In this document: in pieces, positions 8,853 through 16,307 of the stretch | Layout: every line of letters begins with the position of its first letter | How positions within the stretch are numbered: the stretch's first letter is position 1 | Assembly (NCBI GenBank): GCA_964356315.1 | Contig: CAYHHA010000004.1 | Location: 1 to 64,000 of the forward strand | From: CAYGFH01 sp964356315 | GTDB lineage: Bacteria; Patescibacteriota; Microgenomatia; UBA10105; UBA927 | Direction: 5' to 3' | DNA length: 64,000 bases | Notes under the pieces: generated by a model | What the model was told of the DNA's origin: nothing | What the model saw: the letters and a program-made list of their open reading frames with translations, nothing else | Database searches by the model: none | Made by a program: the position numbers and the translations under genes

Positions 8853-9458
8853 ATGCGTAATAAAGCGGTATTGTTAATAGCGTGGTTTCCTTTATCTTTT
8901 GTCCTTTTGATCATCAATTTTTCTGTTCTGGTAACGTACTCAGCCACAAAAGCGACAATTGATCATCCTCTTAGTGCGAATCCTCCTGTTGAAATTACCT
9001 TTCAGTTGTCAGCACCAGGAGGAACAGCACAGGTGCTAAGTTCTTATATAGAAGCTGGTGACTCGCGATCACTTCTTCTTGAATCATTTTTACGGCAAAA
9101 TAATTCACCGATCGCCCCCTTTGCAGGAACCATTGTTTCAGAGGCCGATCGCTTCGGCTTAGATTTTCGCTTGCTTCCGAGTATCGCTATGTGTGAGTCC
9201 AATGCAGGGAAGCGCATGCCTAAAAAAGATGAATTTAACGCTTTTGGTATCGCAGTTTACACGGGTCAGCAACATGGTAAAGCATTTTCCAGTTGGCCTC
9301 ATGCTATCTCCTGGGTATCTCAATATATAAAGGAACGATACTATGATCGAGGTATCACCAATCTTCGTGATATCGGTGCAATTTGGGCTCCACCATCAGT
9401 CCAAACCGATTATTCCTGGACCACGTGCGTTGAGTCATTCATGGCAAAGATAATATAG
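8853..9458 (+). CDS. Exported glucosaminidase/lysozyme-like protein, paralogue 1
   Basis: 201 residues from ATG 8853. A hydrophobic segment at about residues 6-27 is a signal peptide or anchor. The C-terminal half resembles the N-acetylglucosaminidase/transglycosylase lysozyme fold: PSIAMCESNAGK carries the likely catalytic Glu, followed by NAFGIAV and a region like those that build the substrate groove. The role would be cutting peptidoglycan outside the membrane. The neighbour at 9859 is a clear paralogue with the same motif order, so the pair arose by duplication. TATACT (8844-8849) lies only three bases before this ATG, so the exact start is uncertain. Confidence 0.7.
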   Translation: MRNKAVLLIAWFPLSFVLLIINFSVLVTYSATKATIDHPLSANPPVEITFQLSAPGGTAQVLSSYIEAGDSRSLLLESFLRQNNSPIAPFAGTIVSEADRFGLDFRLLPSIAMCESNAGKRMPKKDEFNAFGIAVYTGQQHGKAFSSWPHAISWVSQYIKERYYDRGITNLRDIGAIWAPPSVQTDYSWTTCVESFMAKII

Positions 9459-9596
9459 GCTATCCCTAGCCTCAGCCTAGCTTCAAATACATAAATCGTT
9501 TTAGCCTTCAGTACGTGCCTATTGAAGATCTTCAGATCGTTGGAATATCCCATAATACTTGACAAGATGGTATGTCTATGATACACTCTGTTCTAG

Positions 9597-9639
9597 ATCC
9601 TAAGGTTAATGACTAATCTCATTTGCTTTAGGATTTTTT
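9597..9639 (+). terminator. Possible attenuator or small-RNA terminator in the 9594 leader
   Basis: ATCCTAA (9597-9603) pairs with TTAGGAT (9628-9634), followed by a run of T. The promoter starts RNA just before the hairpin. Termination here would yield a transcript of about 45 nt, as expected for an attenuator or a very short RNA. The loop is long (24 bases), so the strength is uncertain. Confidence 0.4.
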
Positions 9640-9654
9640 AGTTGTACAGTTACT

Positions 9655-9764
9655 GAATGAATTCTTATTCATGAAGTTACTTACAACTATCTAGCAACGC
9701 TAGATACATAGTTTAGGTAGCGAATGAATTCTTATTCATGAAGTTACTTACAACTATCTAGCAA
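9655..9764 (+). repeat. Two 43-bp direct repeats in the leader of gene 9859
   Basis: Identical 43-bp copies lie at 9655-9697 and 9722-9764, 67 bp apart. Each holds the inverted repeat ATGAAT-TCTT-ATTCAT and ends in CTAGCAA. After each copy the sequence can extend into another small stem (CTAGcaacgCTAG after the first, TCTAGcaaaTCTAGA after the second). The two units therefore look like duplicated RNA stem-loop modules or a paired protein-binding site. Confidence 0.75.
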
Positions 9765-9858
9765 ATCTAGAATTCTATTTTTATCTTCTTTTTTGAATTT
9801 CCTCGTACGTTGCCTCGAAAGACTTTTTAGCAAGTCTCTCGAAGTGAGGTAGGAGCAT

Positions 9859-10413
9859 ATGAAGATTCAAACACTTATTATTTTCTCTCTCGTATTTTTG
9901 AGCTCTATTGCTCATTTCTCTCCTGTGCATGCTACTCAAGCAGAAGCTGGTAGCGCTGGGAAGCTCGCTTCGTTCGCACCTATATTGGTGGATAAGCGGG
10001 TTTCTCATTTGCAAGCATTTTTGCGATCATATAATTCTCCGTTGGAAAAACATGCGGTCACGTTCATCCGTGAGGCAGATAAGCACAACCTAGACTGGAG
10101 ATTGGTGGTATCTATCGCAGGAACAGAGTCTACGTTTGGTAAACATATCCCTCCAGGGTCATACAATGCCTGGGGATGGGGTATTCCGACTGGTGCTCAG
10201 TCAGGTATAGGATTTGATAATTGGAACGATGGCATTGCGACCGTCACAAAAGGCCTGAAAAAAAACTACATAAATAAAGGAGCGGTATCGTTGCCTCAAA
10301 TCGGCAGAATTTATGCGGCTTCCCCAGTTTGGGCGTCCCATGTGGAATATTTTATGGGCAAAATCACGAATTTTATTCCAAATACCTCGGATATCCTTGA
10401 AGTGAGTATTTAA
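9859..10413 (+). CDS. Exported glucosaminidase/lysozyme-like protein, paralogue 2
   Basis: 184 residues. Residues 1-24 form a clear signal peptide ending near VHATQAEA. The mature domain parallels the protein at 8853: VVSIAGTESTFGK carries the likely catalytic Glu, NAWGWGI aligns with NAFGIAV, and both end near FMGKI/FMAKI. The likely role is peptidoglycan cleavage outside the membrane. Unlike its paralogue it has a strong Shine-Dalgarno site and a long leader with duplicated stem-loops, so the two copies are probably controlled differently. Confidence 0.75.
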   Translation: MKIQTLIIFSLVFLSSIAHFSPVHATQAEAGSAGKLASFAPILVDKRVSHLQAFLRSYNSPLEKHAVTFIREADKHNLDWRLVVSIAGTESTFGKHIPPGSYNAWGWGIPTGAQSGIGFDNWNDGIATVTKGLKKNYINKGAVSLPQIGRIYAASPVWASHVEYFMGKITNFIPNTSDILEVSI

Positions 10414-10459
10414 CTTCTTCTGGCGCTGTTGTCATATTATTATTATAATACCTAGTGTC

Positions 10460-10540
10460 GCTCTCGTGGTGGAATGGTATACACGCAGGTTTTAGGAACC
10501 TGTGCCGAAAGGCTTAGAGGTTCAACTCCTCTCGGGAGCA
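10460..10540 (+). tRNA. tRNA-Leu (anticodon TAG)
   Basis: A class II tRNA of 81 nt with a long variable arm (GCC-GAAA-GGC). The acceptor GCTCTCG pairs with CGGGAGC, the anticodon stem is CAGGT/ACCTG with loop TTTAGGA, and the T arm is AGAGG/CCTCT around TTCAACT. The discriminator is A and CCA is not encoded. A -10-like TATAAT lies at 10444-10449. The last 12 bases of the tRNA region recur twice downstream. Confidence 0.95.
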
Positions 10541-10924
10541 CATCTATATTTAGAAGTTCCTGTTTGATCCAAAAGATGGTCAGANNNNNNNNNNNNNNNN
10601 NNNNNNNNNNNNNNNNNNNNNNNNNNNNNNNNNNNNNNNNNNNNNNNNNNNNNNNNNNNNNNNNNNNNNNNNNNNNNNNNNNNNCCCGCCATCGCAAGCT
10701 GTGCTTGCTCAGGCGTTGCGGGCGGGTCTCGGGAGCACATCTATATTTAGAAGTTCCTGTTTGATCCAAAAGATGGTCAGAGGTTCCCTCCTTCGCTAGA
10801 CGCTACGGAGGATTGCGTCACACTACTCACTCGAAGACTCGTGAAGTGTGTCGTTAACAACTCCCCACGCCCGCCATCGCAAGCTGTGCTTGCTCAGGCG
10901 TTGCGGGCGGGTCTCGGGAGCACA
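10529..10924 (+). repeat. Tandem repeats carrying the tRNA-Leu 3' end, with a scaffold gap
   Basis: A 55-bp stretch beginning in the tRNA-Leu 3' end (10530-10584) recurs exactly at 10727-10781. A hairpin-rich 55-bp block (CCCGCC...GGCGGG, then TCTCGGGAGCACA) occurs at 10685-10739 and again at 10870-10924, 185 bp apart. The block contains CGCAAGC-TGT-GCTTGC. Bases 10585-10684 are 100 N. The array is best read as tandem copies of a unit of about 185 bp whose junctions carry 12 bp of the tRNA 3' end (TCTCGGGAGCAC). No gene is visible between 10541 and 10968. Confidence 0.8.
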
Positions 10925-10968
10925 GTCTTATCGTAGTCTCGGATACTGGTTCTTCACAGGGGTATGCG

Positions 10969-11529
10969 TCATTTTAAACTTGGCCATTTTATTTCATTTA
11001 TAGCCTCATATTTTGAAATTTTATCTAAAATATTCTGAAGCCCCGTGCTCACAGAGTTATCAGAATTGGTAATAGTAAGAATTTTTGATCTATAGTCAGT
11101 CATATACTGTTCGTACTGAATATAGATATCATGACATTCCTGACTAGTATATTTACCTGGTACTCCTCGTAAATCTAATCCTTCTATATTTTTTTGTGCA
11201 GCATCAAGGTTCACTTCCTGCGCCAGTAGAGATTCTACTGATTGAGCTGATTCTAAAGATGAAGATGCAGTGTACACCATCGCGACTGTTTTTGGCATGG
11301 GATTATATGTCGCAAATTGATATGCAGTAATCCCTAAAAAGAGAACAACGCAAGCAAATCCGAATGCTGGTGTAAATATGAACCTAAAAGAGCTAGCTAT
11401 GTTAAAATTTCCAGAGCGAGATATGCCAGTTTTATGGAAAACACGGCGTTTTATAGACGAAACAACTTCGTCCCGCGGCTCTAGGCGCTTCAATAGTTGT
11501 AATGTAGCTATAATGTCCTGATCATTCAT
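10969..11529 (-). CDS. Probable anti-sigma factor partner of the ECF sigma factor
   Basis: 186 residues. The first 45 are soluble and basic, then one transmembrane helix (about 48-75), then an extracytoplasmic domain of about 110 residues. The ATG overlaps the end of the sigma gene by 8 bases, which predicts translational coupling. An N-terminal cytoplasmic segment, one membrane helix and an outer sensor domain is the usual plan of membrane anti-sigma factors that hold an ECF sigma until a signal arrives. No zinc anti-sigma motif (HxxxCxxC) is present, so the call rests on topology and gene order. Confidence 0.7.
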   Translation of the reverse strand: MNDQDIIATLQLLKRLEPRDEVVSSIKRRVFHKTGISRSGNFNIASSFRFIFTPAFGFACVVLFLGITAYQFATYNPMPKTVAMVYTASSSLESAQSVESLLAQEVNLDAAQKNIEGLDLRGVPGKYTSQECHDIYIQYEQYMTDYRSKILTITNSDNSVSTGLQNILDKISKYEAINEIKWPSLK

Positions 11530-12025
11530 ATAATTTTTTTAATGCAGAAAGCGCTCTGTGAACTAGAACCCTTACTGTGCCTTCTTTCTTTTTTATAATT
11601 TCAGCAATTTCTGATATATCAATTTCTTCAATATAATGCAATTGTAATACATCCTGATATTCCTTTTTTAATTCTTTCATCTTTCCAAACATGTCCTCTA
11701 TATCTTTTTTCGTATCTATTGCTTGTTCTGTATTGTCATCTCTTCCGAAAAAAGCCGGATCCACTACATCTATAGATACCGATGATCTATTATGCTTGCG
11801 GTACTCATCGATTATCAAACCGTGCGCAATCGTATACAATATTGCTCGTTCATTCAATATGTGCTGATCCTGGGTTAATTTATTCCAGAACTTTACAAAT
11901 ACGTCACTTGTTACATCTTCGGCAGTTGCATGGCTTGAAATCTTTGAGTATGCATACCTAAAAATATCCTTTGCATAGGTGTCGAAAACCTGTTCAAAAT
12001 ATGACTCTTTTTCTTGCTTATCCAT
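11522..12025 (-). CDS. ECF-type RNA polymerase sigma factor
   Basis: 167 residues, normal for group 4 sigma factors. Region 2 covers about residues 10-75 (DIFRYAYSKI, then AEDVTSDVFVKFW, which fits the -10 recognition helix). Region 4 covers about 110-165 (LKKEYQDVLQLHYIEEI, then the helix-turn-helix ISEIAEIIKKKEGTVRVLVHR). It directs RNA polymerase to special promoters. A TGTAAC-N16-CGGCGT motif lies directly upstream and recurs before the two divergent secreted-protein genes, so the factor probably drives its own gene and both of them. The -10 element ends four bases before the ATG. Confidence 0.95.
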   Translation of the reverse strand: MDKQEKESYFEQVFDTYAKDIFRYAYSKISSHATAEDVTSDVFVKFWNKLTQDQHILNERAILYTIAHGLIIDEYRKHNRSSVSIDVVDPAFFGRDDNTEQAIDTKKDIEDMFGKMKELKKEYQDVLQLHYIEEIDISEIAEIIKKKEGTVRVLVHRALSALKKLYE

Positions 12026-12029
12026 ATAT

Positions 12030-12057
12030 ACGCCGTGGGATCTTTATAATTGTTACA
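12030..12057 (-). promoter_or_regulatory. Predicted ECF promoter of the sigma operon (autoregulatory)
   Basis: Read on the minus strand, TGTAAC (12057-12052) is followed after 16 bases by CGGCGT (12035-12030). The AAC-type -35 and CGG/CGT-type -10 with a 16-base spacer match the general form of ECF promoters. The same arrangement occurs at 12194 and 12906. Confidence 0.75.
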
Positions 12058-12193
12058 CTTCTATATTATTTATTCATTTTATCAAAATATTTGCATATTC
12101 CCTAATCCGTATAACATTGTCTACGTCAAATATAATTATTGACATAAGAGCGTGTGAAGATATGCTGATATCCAGATCAAAAAAATTGAATAC

Positions 12194-12221
12194 TGTAACA
12201 AATATCACACATCTTCGGCTT
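12194..12221 (+). promoter_or_regulatory. Predicted ECF promoter of secreted protein gene 12256
   Basis: TGTAAC (12194-12199), a 16-base spacer and CGGCTT (12216-12221). The spacer AAATATCACACAT is nearly identical to that at 12906, so conservation extends past the core elements. A Shine-Dalgarno site, GAGGAGG, precedes the ATG at 12256. Confidence 0.8.
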
Positions 12222-12255
12222 ATGAGAGTATAAACCGTTATTGTGAGGAGGAGTT

Positions 12256-12870
12256 ATGTATAAAAAAGCATTCTTAGTTATGACGTTGTTACTCGCACTT
12301 GGTGTTACTACCAAAGCAAAAGCAGTCATTGGAGATACACCTGTCATTACCTATTTTGTGAATGGCGTTGATGGTATGACTACAATAGTTACGGCTAATT
12401 CGGGAGATGCACTTACCATACAGTGGAGTGCGACAAATGTAGCGTATTGCAAAAAATGGGGAGTATGGGGTGCGGGAGAGTTACTGACCGGACTATCTGG
12501 AACTGACATAGTTCCTGCACCATCAGTATCTGTCGTAACGGGAGAAAATTATCAGATTGATTGTTATGATGCATCCGGTGTGCATATAGCGCAAGGTGGA
12601 GCTCAGGTAAATGTATCTCCTGCAGTAATTACGCCAACTCCTACACCAACAGCATCTCCAACATCTACCTCAATTAAAGCAAAAGGTGAGGGGATTATCA
12701 GTACAACAGGAGTTGATTATATAGTGGTAAACAAAACAAAAATTTATTACAACTCAGATACTCGCATAAAAATCAGTACAGGAACTATGGCATCTGGAAT
12801 GAACTCGAAATGGGAAGGCACACGCTCTGCGGACGGAAGTGTACTTGCCACTAGATTAGAAGTTCAATAA
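12256..12870 (+). CDS. Exported protein with C-terminal DUF5666-like domain, putative ECF regulon member
   Basis: 204 residues. A signal peptide covers residues 1-23 (cleavage near TKAKA). An N-terminal beta-rich domain of about 100 residues has two cysteines (AYCKKW and IDCYDA) likely to pair. A Pro/Thr/Ser linker (TPTPTPTASPTS) follows, then a C-terminal domain of about 65 residues of the form GEGIIS...DYIVVNKTKIYY...DTRIKI...DGSVLATRLEV, which resembles DUF5666. It is probably a cell-surface or secreted protein. Its ECF-type promoter suggests envelope-stress or signal-dependent production. Confidence 0.7.
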   Translation: MYKKAFLVMTLLLALGVTTKAKAVIGDTPVITYFVNGVDGMTTIVTANSGDALTIQWSATNVAYCKKWGVWGAGELLTGLSGTDIVPAPSVSVVTGENYQIDCYDASGVHIAQGGAQVNVSPAVITPTPTPTASPTSTSIKAKGEGIISTTGVDYIVVNKTKIYYNSDTRIKISTGTMASGMNSKWEGTRSADGSVLATRLEVQ

Positions 12871-12905
12871 TGTTTATGAGAATAATTGTAGTATTTAACT
12901 AAAAG

Positions 12906-12933
12906 TGTAATAAATATCGCGCATATACGGCTT
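12906..12933 (+). promoter_or_regulatory. Predicted ECF promoter of secreted protein gene 12975
   Basis: TGTAAT (12906-12911), a 16-base spacer and CGGCTT (12928-12933). The spacer begins AAATATCGCGCAT, compared with AAATATCACACAT at 12200. The shared spacer and spacing make chance similarity unlikely. Confidence 0.8.
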
Positions 12934-12974
12934 ATATGCAGAGTTCATATAAAAAACATTCAATAGGAGATCGT

Positions 12975-13343
12975 ATGTTGAAAACATTAAAAATCGCAGC
13001 TGCCGCAGGAGTATTGTTCTTAGGGTCAAGCACAATGGTACTCGCCAAAACGACCACAACTGTTCCAACGGTTGCAGGACCATGCTCAGAAGCCTGGGCT
13101 TCTGATGCAATCGGGTTTACCGCGTATTACCCACTTCCACATCCGATGGGTAACGTTGGAGTAAATATGCATATGAACATGACGACCGGTGTACCGACCC
13201 TTGATAGTGCGTGTATCCCGGCGGGATGGACTGTCACAGGAGGAAGTGTTACAGACGGAATTCAGCTTTCGTTCTCCTATCTCGGGAAGAGTGCTATCGA
13301 TTTCAAGTATGTACTTGGTAAAACAGATATACGGTTTAGATAA
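12975..13343 (+). CDS. Small exported protein, putative ECF regulon member
   Basis: 122 residues from ATG 12975, chosen because it follows AGGAG by the right distance and opens a classic signal peptide (LKTLKIAAAAGVLFLGSS, cleavage near VLAK). The mature part of about 95 residues has two cysteines (GPCSEAW and SACIPAG), suggesting a disulfide-bonded secreted domain. No family is recognised. It is the second of two secreted-protein genes with the same special promoter. Confidence 0.7.
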   Translation: MLKTLKIAAAAGVLFLGSSTMVLAKTTTTVPTVAGPCSEAWASDAIGFTAYYPLPHPMGNVGVNMHMNMTTGVPTLDSACIPAGWTVTGGSVTDGIQLSFSYLGKSAIDFKYVLGKTDIRFR

Positions 13344-13431
13344 TCTTTGAAATCACTGTCGAACGAAAACGCATATAGAATTATCTATATGCGTTTTTTA
13401 TTGCATGTCGTACTTCTGTCACTGCTCTTGC

Positions 13432-13460
13432 TTGACGGTCGGAGTATATATAGGTACGAT
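13432..13460 (+). promoter_or_regulatory. Sigma-70 promoter giving a leaderless mRNA for gene 13467
   Basis: TTGACG (13432-13437), a 17-base spacer and TACGAT (13455-13460), then six bases to ATG 13467. Transcription should begin at or within a base of the start codon. Confidence 0.7.
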
Positions 13461-13466
13461 AGACAT

Positions 13467-14264
13467 ATGAGGAAGACTGCCGTACTGCTTCTGGTTATAT
13501 TCATATTTCCACTTAGCTATATCTTTGCGTCAACTGAGAGCGCACGTAAAGATTATATTTTTCAATTTGATATTTACCGTCAAAAGTACTCTGAATTTCA
13601 GGTCTCTAAAAATGAATACGCAAAATTCAAAACGCTCACTGCACAGGCAACTGCATTGGATAAAACAAAAAGTATGCTTGGGCAAAGAGATCAACTTTTG
13701 CATGCGTATTTAACGCTTTTGGCCGAAAAATTAGCGGAAGATCAGGGGCTTCCTTCAACAACAAAACAACTATACGTTACCCTTATTTCAAACGAATTGA
13801 AATTCCTAGAGACCCACGCCCAGACTATTCAATCTATAGCAACACTCGAAGATGCCACGCGGGTATCAGAGGAGCTCAGTGGCCACTATCGAGTACTGCA
13901 AATATCTATCCGGCAAATTCTCACGGGGCTCTCTCTTGGGCAATTGTCAATTCTAGGAAATATGTATGATGCGTCACTGCGCGATGCTCAACTCGTTATG
14001 TCTACATATAGAGGAACATTTCTTCCGTCAAAACAAGAAACTATCAACAGATGGATATTGCAGATAAATAACAAACGAAGTTTTTACCAACAAAAACTTG
14101 ATGCAATAGCATCACTAAATGCGCAATTAGATGCACCAGACCTTGATGAACTTGATCGAAAATTTTCTGAAATCACTCAAAAAATTGCAGAGGCGAGACA
14201 ATATCTTGTTGAGGGAGCTTCCTTTCTTGTAGAGCTTAAAAACGCATTAAAATATAAAGAATAA
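13467..14264 (+). CDS. Exported coiled-coil protein of unknown function
   Basis: 265 residues from ATG 13467. An upstream in-frame ATG at 13347 is less likely because the promoter lies between them. A signal peptide (RKTAVLLLVIFIFPLSYIFAS) opens the protein. The rest is almost wholly alpha-helical and rich in Gln, Lys, Glu and Leu, with coiled-coil potential, and it lacks cysteines. It is probably a periplasmic-side or surface structural protein. It is followed after three bases by a membrane-anchored partner at 14268. No family recognised. Confidence 0.65.
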   Translation: MRKTAVLLLVIFIFPLSYIFASTESARKDYIFQFDIYRQKYSEFQVSKNEYAKFKTLTAQATALDKTKSMLGQRDQLLHAYLTLLAEKLAEDQGLPSTTKQLYVTLISNELKFLETHAQTIQSIATLEDATRVSEELSGHYRVLQISIRQILTGLSLGQLSILGNMYDASLRDAQLVMSTYRGTFLPSKQETINRWILQINNKRSFYQQKLDAIASLNAQLDAPDLDELDRKFSEITQKIAEARQYLVEGASFLVELKNALKYKE

Positions 14265-14267
14265 CCT

Positions 14268-14681
14268 ATGGATGAACAAATTTCACTACAGCCATCGATT
14301 TTACCACCTTTGGAAACTCCAGAGATTCATGGTCCTGTCGCTGAGCGTGTTTTAGCTGAGGACAAACACAGTGTGGTCGATATGCTCAAAAAATTTGCTC
14401 CATATATTGGGATATTTTGTATTCTACTGGTTATTCTCGTGGTATCTTCGGTGTCCAAAACGACAACCCTAACTGGGCCTACGACAATAGCGACACCAAC
14501 GCCTACAAGCGAAGTGAAGGTAATCTCATCGAAGTCATTGAACTACTTTGCCACGGAGAGTGCTTTTATAAAATTCGATGCTACGATAGAGTCACTACCG
14601 AAAGTTATTCAGGAAGCTGTCTTGCAAGATCCTAGAGCGCTTCCACCCGTTTTGGATCTTCCTCTAGGGTTTTCAAACTAA
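14268..14681 (+). CDS. Single-pass membrane protein, partner of gene 13467
   Basis: 137 residues. A soluble N-terminus of about 40 residues precedes one transmembrane helix (about 44-63, IGIFCILLVILVVSSV). A Thr/Pro linker and a short outer domain follow. With the coiled-coil gene only three bases upstream, the two are surely cotranscribed and may form one envelope structure. No known domain. Confidence 0.6.
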   Translation: MDEQISLQPSILPPLETPEIHGPVAERVLAEDKHSVVDMLKKFAPYIGIFCILLVILVVSSVSKTTTLTGPTTIATPTPTSEVKVISSKSLNYFATESAFIKFDATIESLPKVIQEAVLQDPRALPPVLDLPLGFSN

Positions 14682-14692
14682 TAGCCCCTGTA

Positions 14693-14757
14693 GTATTTAT
14701 ACCCAAACATTCTTGCGTGTGGTATTTATACCCAAACATTCTTGTGTGTGGTATACT
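14693..14757 (+). repeat. 29-bp tandem repeat leading into the trigger-factor promoter
   Basis: Two 29-bp copies (14693-14721 and 14722-14750) differ at one base, and a third start (GTATACTT, from 14751) diverges into the promoter of the next gene. The third copy provides the extended -10 TGG-TATACT (14749-14757), seven bases before ATG 14765. Earlier copies read GTATTTAT at the same place. Confidence 0.8.
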
Positions 14758-14764
14758 TCATTTC

Positions 14765-15622
14765 ATGAAATCACAACTAACCAAGCAAACCGACGGCACA
14801 ATAGAGCTTCTTTTAACTATTCCTTGGGAAGATGTTACAAAAGTCTACGAGACGGTTGTCACCGACATGGTCAATAATGCCGAGATTGACGGCTTTCGCA
14901 AAGGCAAAGCCCCACGCGCAAAAGTAGAAGAAAAACTAGATAAAACAAAGGTATATGAAGAGGCGCTGAAAAAAATAATCCCTGATTCATACGGAAAAGC
15001 AGTAGAGGAGCATAAGATTCACCCTATCGTCCAGCCAAAAATCGAACTGAAAGAGGCTACAGAGCAAAAAGACTGGATACTTCGAGCACTTACCTGCGAA
15101 AAGCCACCAGTTGTATTGGGTGAATACAAAAAAGCAGTCACAGACTTGAAAGCATCCAAGGCAAAAAAAATCTGGACACCCGGACAAGACGTAAAAAAAG
15201 AGGAAAAGGAAGAAAATACAAAACCAACCATCGATGAATTGTTAAAGGCATTATTTGAAAATACCACTATCACCATTCCAGCACTGCTTCTTGAACACGA
15301 AGTAAACAGACTTTTGTCTGAGCTCATCGATCAGACAAAGAAGCTGGGCATGAGCGCAGAGCAGTATCTTTCCTCAACGGGACGAACAGCCGAATCTATC
15401 CGCAAAGAATATGAAGAACAAGCGACACGAACGCTTTCTTTGGAATTTGCACTGGAGGCAGTTGCCGATAAAGAGGGAGTGTTGATATCTGATGATGATA
15501 TTGATATTGTCATAAAAACGGCTAAAACCGACGAAGAAAAGAAGGCACTTACCGCACAGAGATATTACATCGCTTCAGTACTTCGTCGCCAAAAGACCAT
15601 AGATTTCATAGCTGGAATTTAG
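14765..15622 (+). CDS. tig: Trigger factor without the PPIase domain
   Basis: 285 residues from ATG 14765, seven bases after the -10 box. The N-terminal ribosome-binding domain carries the signature GFRKGKAP at residues 43-50. The helical C-terminal chaperone domain follows (from about residue 155). The FKBP-type prolyl isomerase domain usually found between them is absent: the family is normally 430-450 residues. The protein should bind the ribosome near the exit tunnel and shield nascent chains. An earlier in-frame ATG at 14717 lies inside the tandem repeat and is unlikely to be used. Confidence 0.85.
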   Translation: MKSQLTKQTDGTIELLLTIPWEDVTKVYETVVTDMVNNAEIDGFRKGKAPRAKVEEKLDKTKVYEEALKKIIPDSYGKAVEEHKIHPIVQPKIELKEATEQKDWILRALTCEKPPVVLGEYKKAVTDLKASKAKKIWTPGQDVKKEEKEENTKPTIDELLKALFENTTITIPALLLEHEVNRLLSELIDQTKKLGMSAEQYLSSTGRTAESIRKEYEEQATRTLSLEFALEAVADKEGVLISDDDIDIVIKTAKTDEEKKALTAQRYYIASVLRRQKTIDFIAGI

Positions 15623-15667
15623 CATCTTTGCATACAGACCCCGCCTGTAGTAAAATCCATAGCTAGT

Positions 15668-16285
15668 ATGGACGATACTGCGTTTAAACAGTCATCAGGC
15701 TCCCAAAAGCCACAACAGGCCAAATATCAAAATGATTCCATCTTGGAATCACTGCGATCTCTGGGGAGTGGTGTGGGAAAATCGATAGTAAAAGACGTTA
15801 CGGGCGCCGTGGCTTCAGACGCTTTGTCCTCCCTGTTTGGTTCCCCAATGAAAAAGCAGGGAGAGTTAACTCCGAACAAGCCATTGAATTTTCAGAAAGA
15901 ACGTATGCCATTTCCTGGCTTCAGACGACCGGAAATGAAAGCGTATACGCCGTTTGTGAAAAAGGAAGAGCCACAATTAAAGGAACAGATTCAAGCAGTC
16001 CAAGCGGAGCTCAAGGCTCTCTCTGCCTCCATAAAGAGCTTAAGTAATGACATTCAAAAAGCAGTTACAGAAACACCAGTGGATCCTGGTATCTATCATA
16101 AAAACTTTTACGAACGTATCAGATCTGTTCTTAGGCTCATGCGAGAACAGATAGATGACAGTCGCACATGGCTCAATTTATCTTCAAACAGAAAGCAGAA
16201 AAAAGGGTATTGGGGAAAATATAAGAAACACGGAACCTCATTCGGCCTTTCCAATGAACGCACGGTGGCTACACAATCGGGATAG
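15668..16285 (+). CDS. Conserved-looking soluble protein (possibly DUF5660)
   Basis: 205 residues, soluble, with a Gly/Ser/Ala-rich middle (GSGVGKSIVKDVTGAVASDA), a coiled-coil stretch (about residues 105-140) and a basic C-terminus. From memory this resembles proteins annotated DUF5660 in Microgenomates genomes; I am not certain. TTGCAT, a 17-base spacer and TAAAAT place the transcription start a few bases before the ATG. It lies between trigger factor and tRNA-Val, which says little about its role. Confidence 0.55.
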   Translation: MDDTAFKQSSGSQKPQQAKYQNDSILESLRSLGSGVGKSIVKDVTGAVASDALSSLFGSPMKKQGELTPNKPLNFQKERMPFPGFRRPEMKAYTPFVKKEEPQLKEQIQAVQAELKALSASIKSLSNDIQKAVTETPVDPGIYHKNFYERIRSVLRLMREQIDDSRTWLNLSSNRKQKKGYWGKYKKHGTSFGLSNERTVATQSG

Positions 16286-16307
16286 GCTCTGATATACTTT
16301 CACCAAA

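Larger units (their letters stand above)
9559..9858 (+). promoter_or_regulatory. Strong promoter and long repeat-bearing leader before gene 9859
   Basis: TTGACA (9559-9564), a 17-base spacer and TACACT (9582-9587) form a near-consensus promoter, with a start expected near 9594. The gene begins only at 9859, so the leader would be about 265 nt. The leader starts with a terminator-like hairpin (9597-9639), then holds two copies of a 43-bp element, and ends in a good Shine-Dalgarno site, GGTAGGAG, before the ATG. The region 9459-9558 shows nothing I can support. Confidence 0.55.

Noticed and set aside
10529..10924. CRISPR array
   Set aside because: The repeats are long tandem units without unique spacers, and no cas gene is present.
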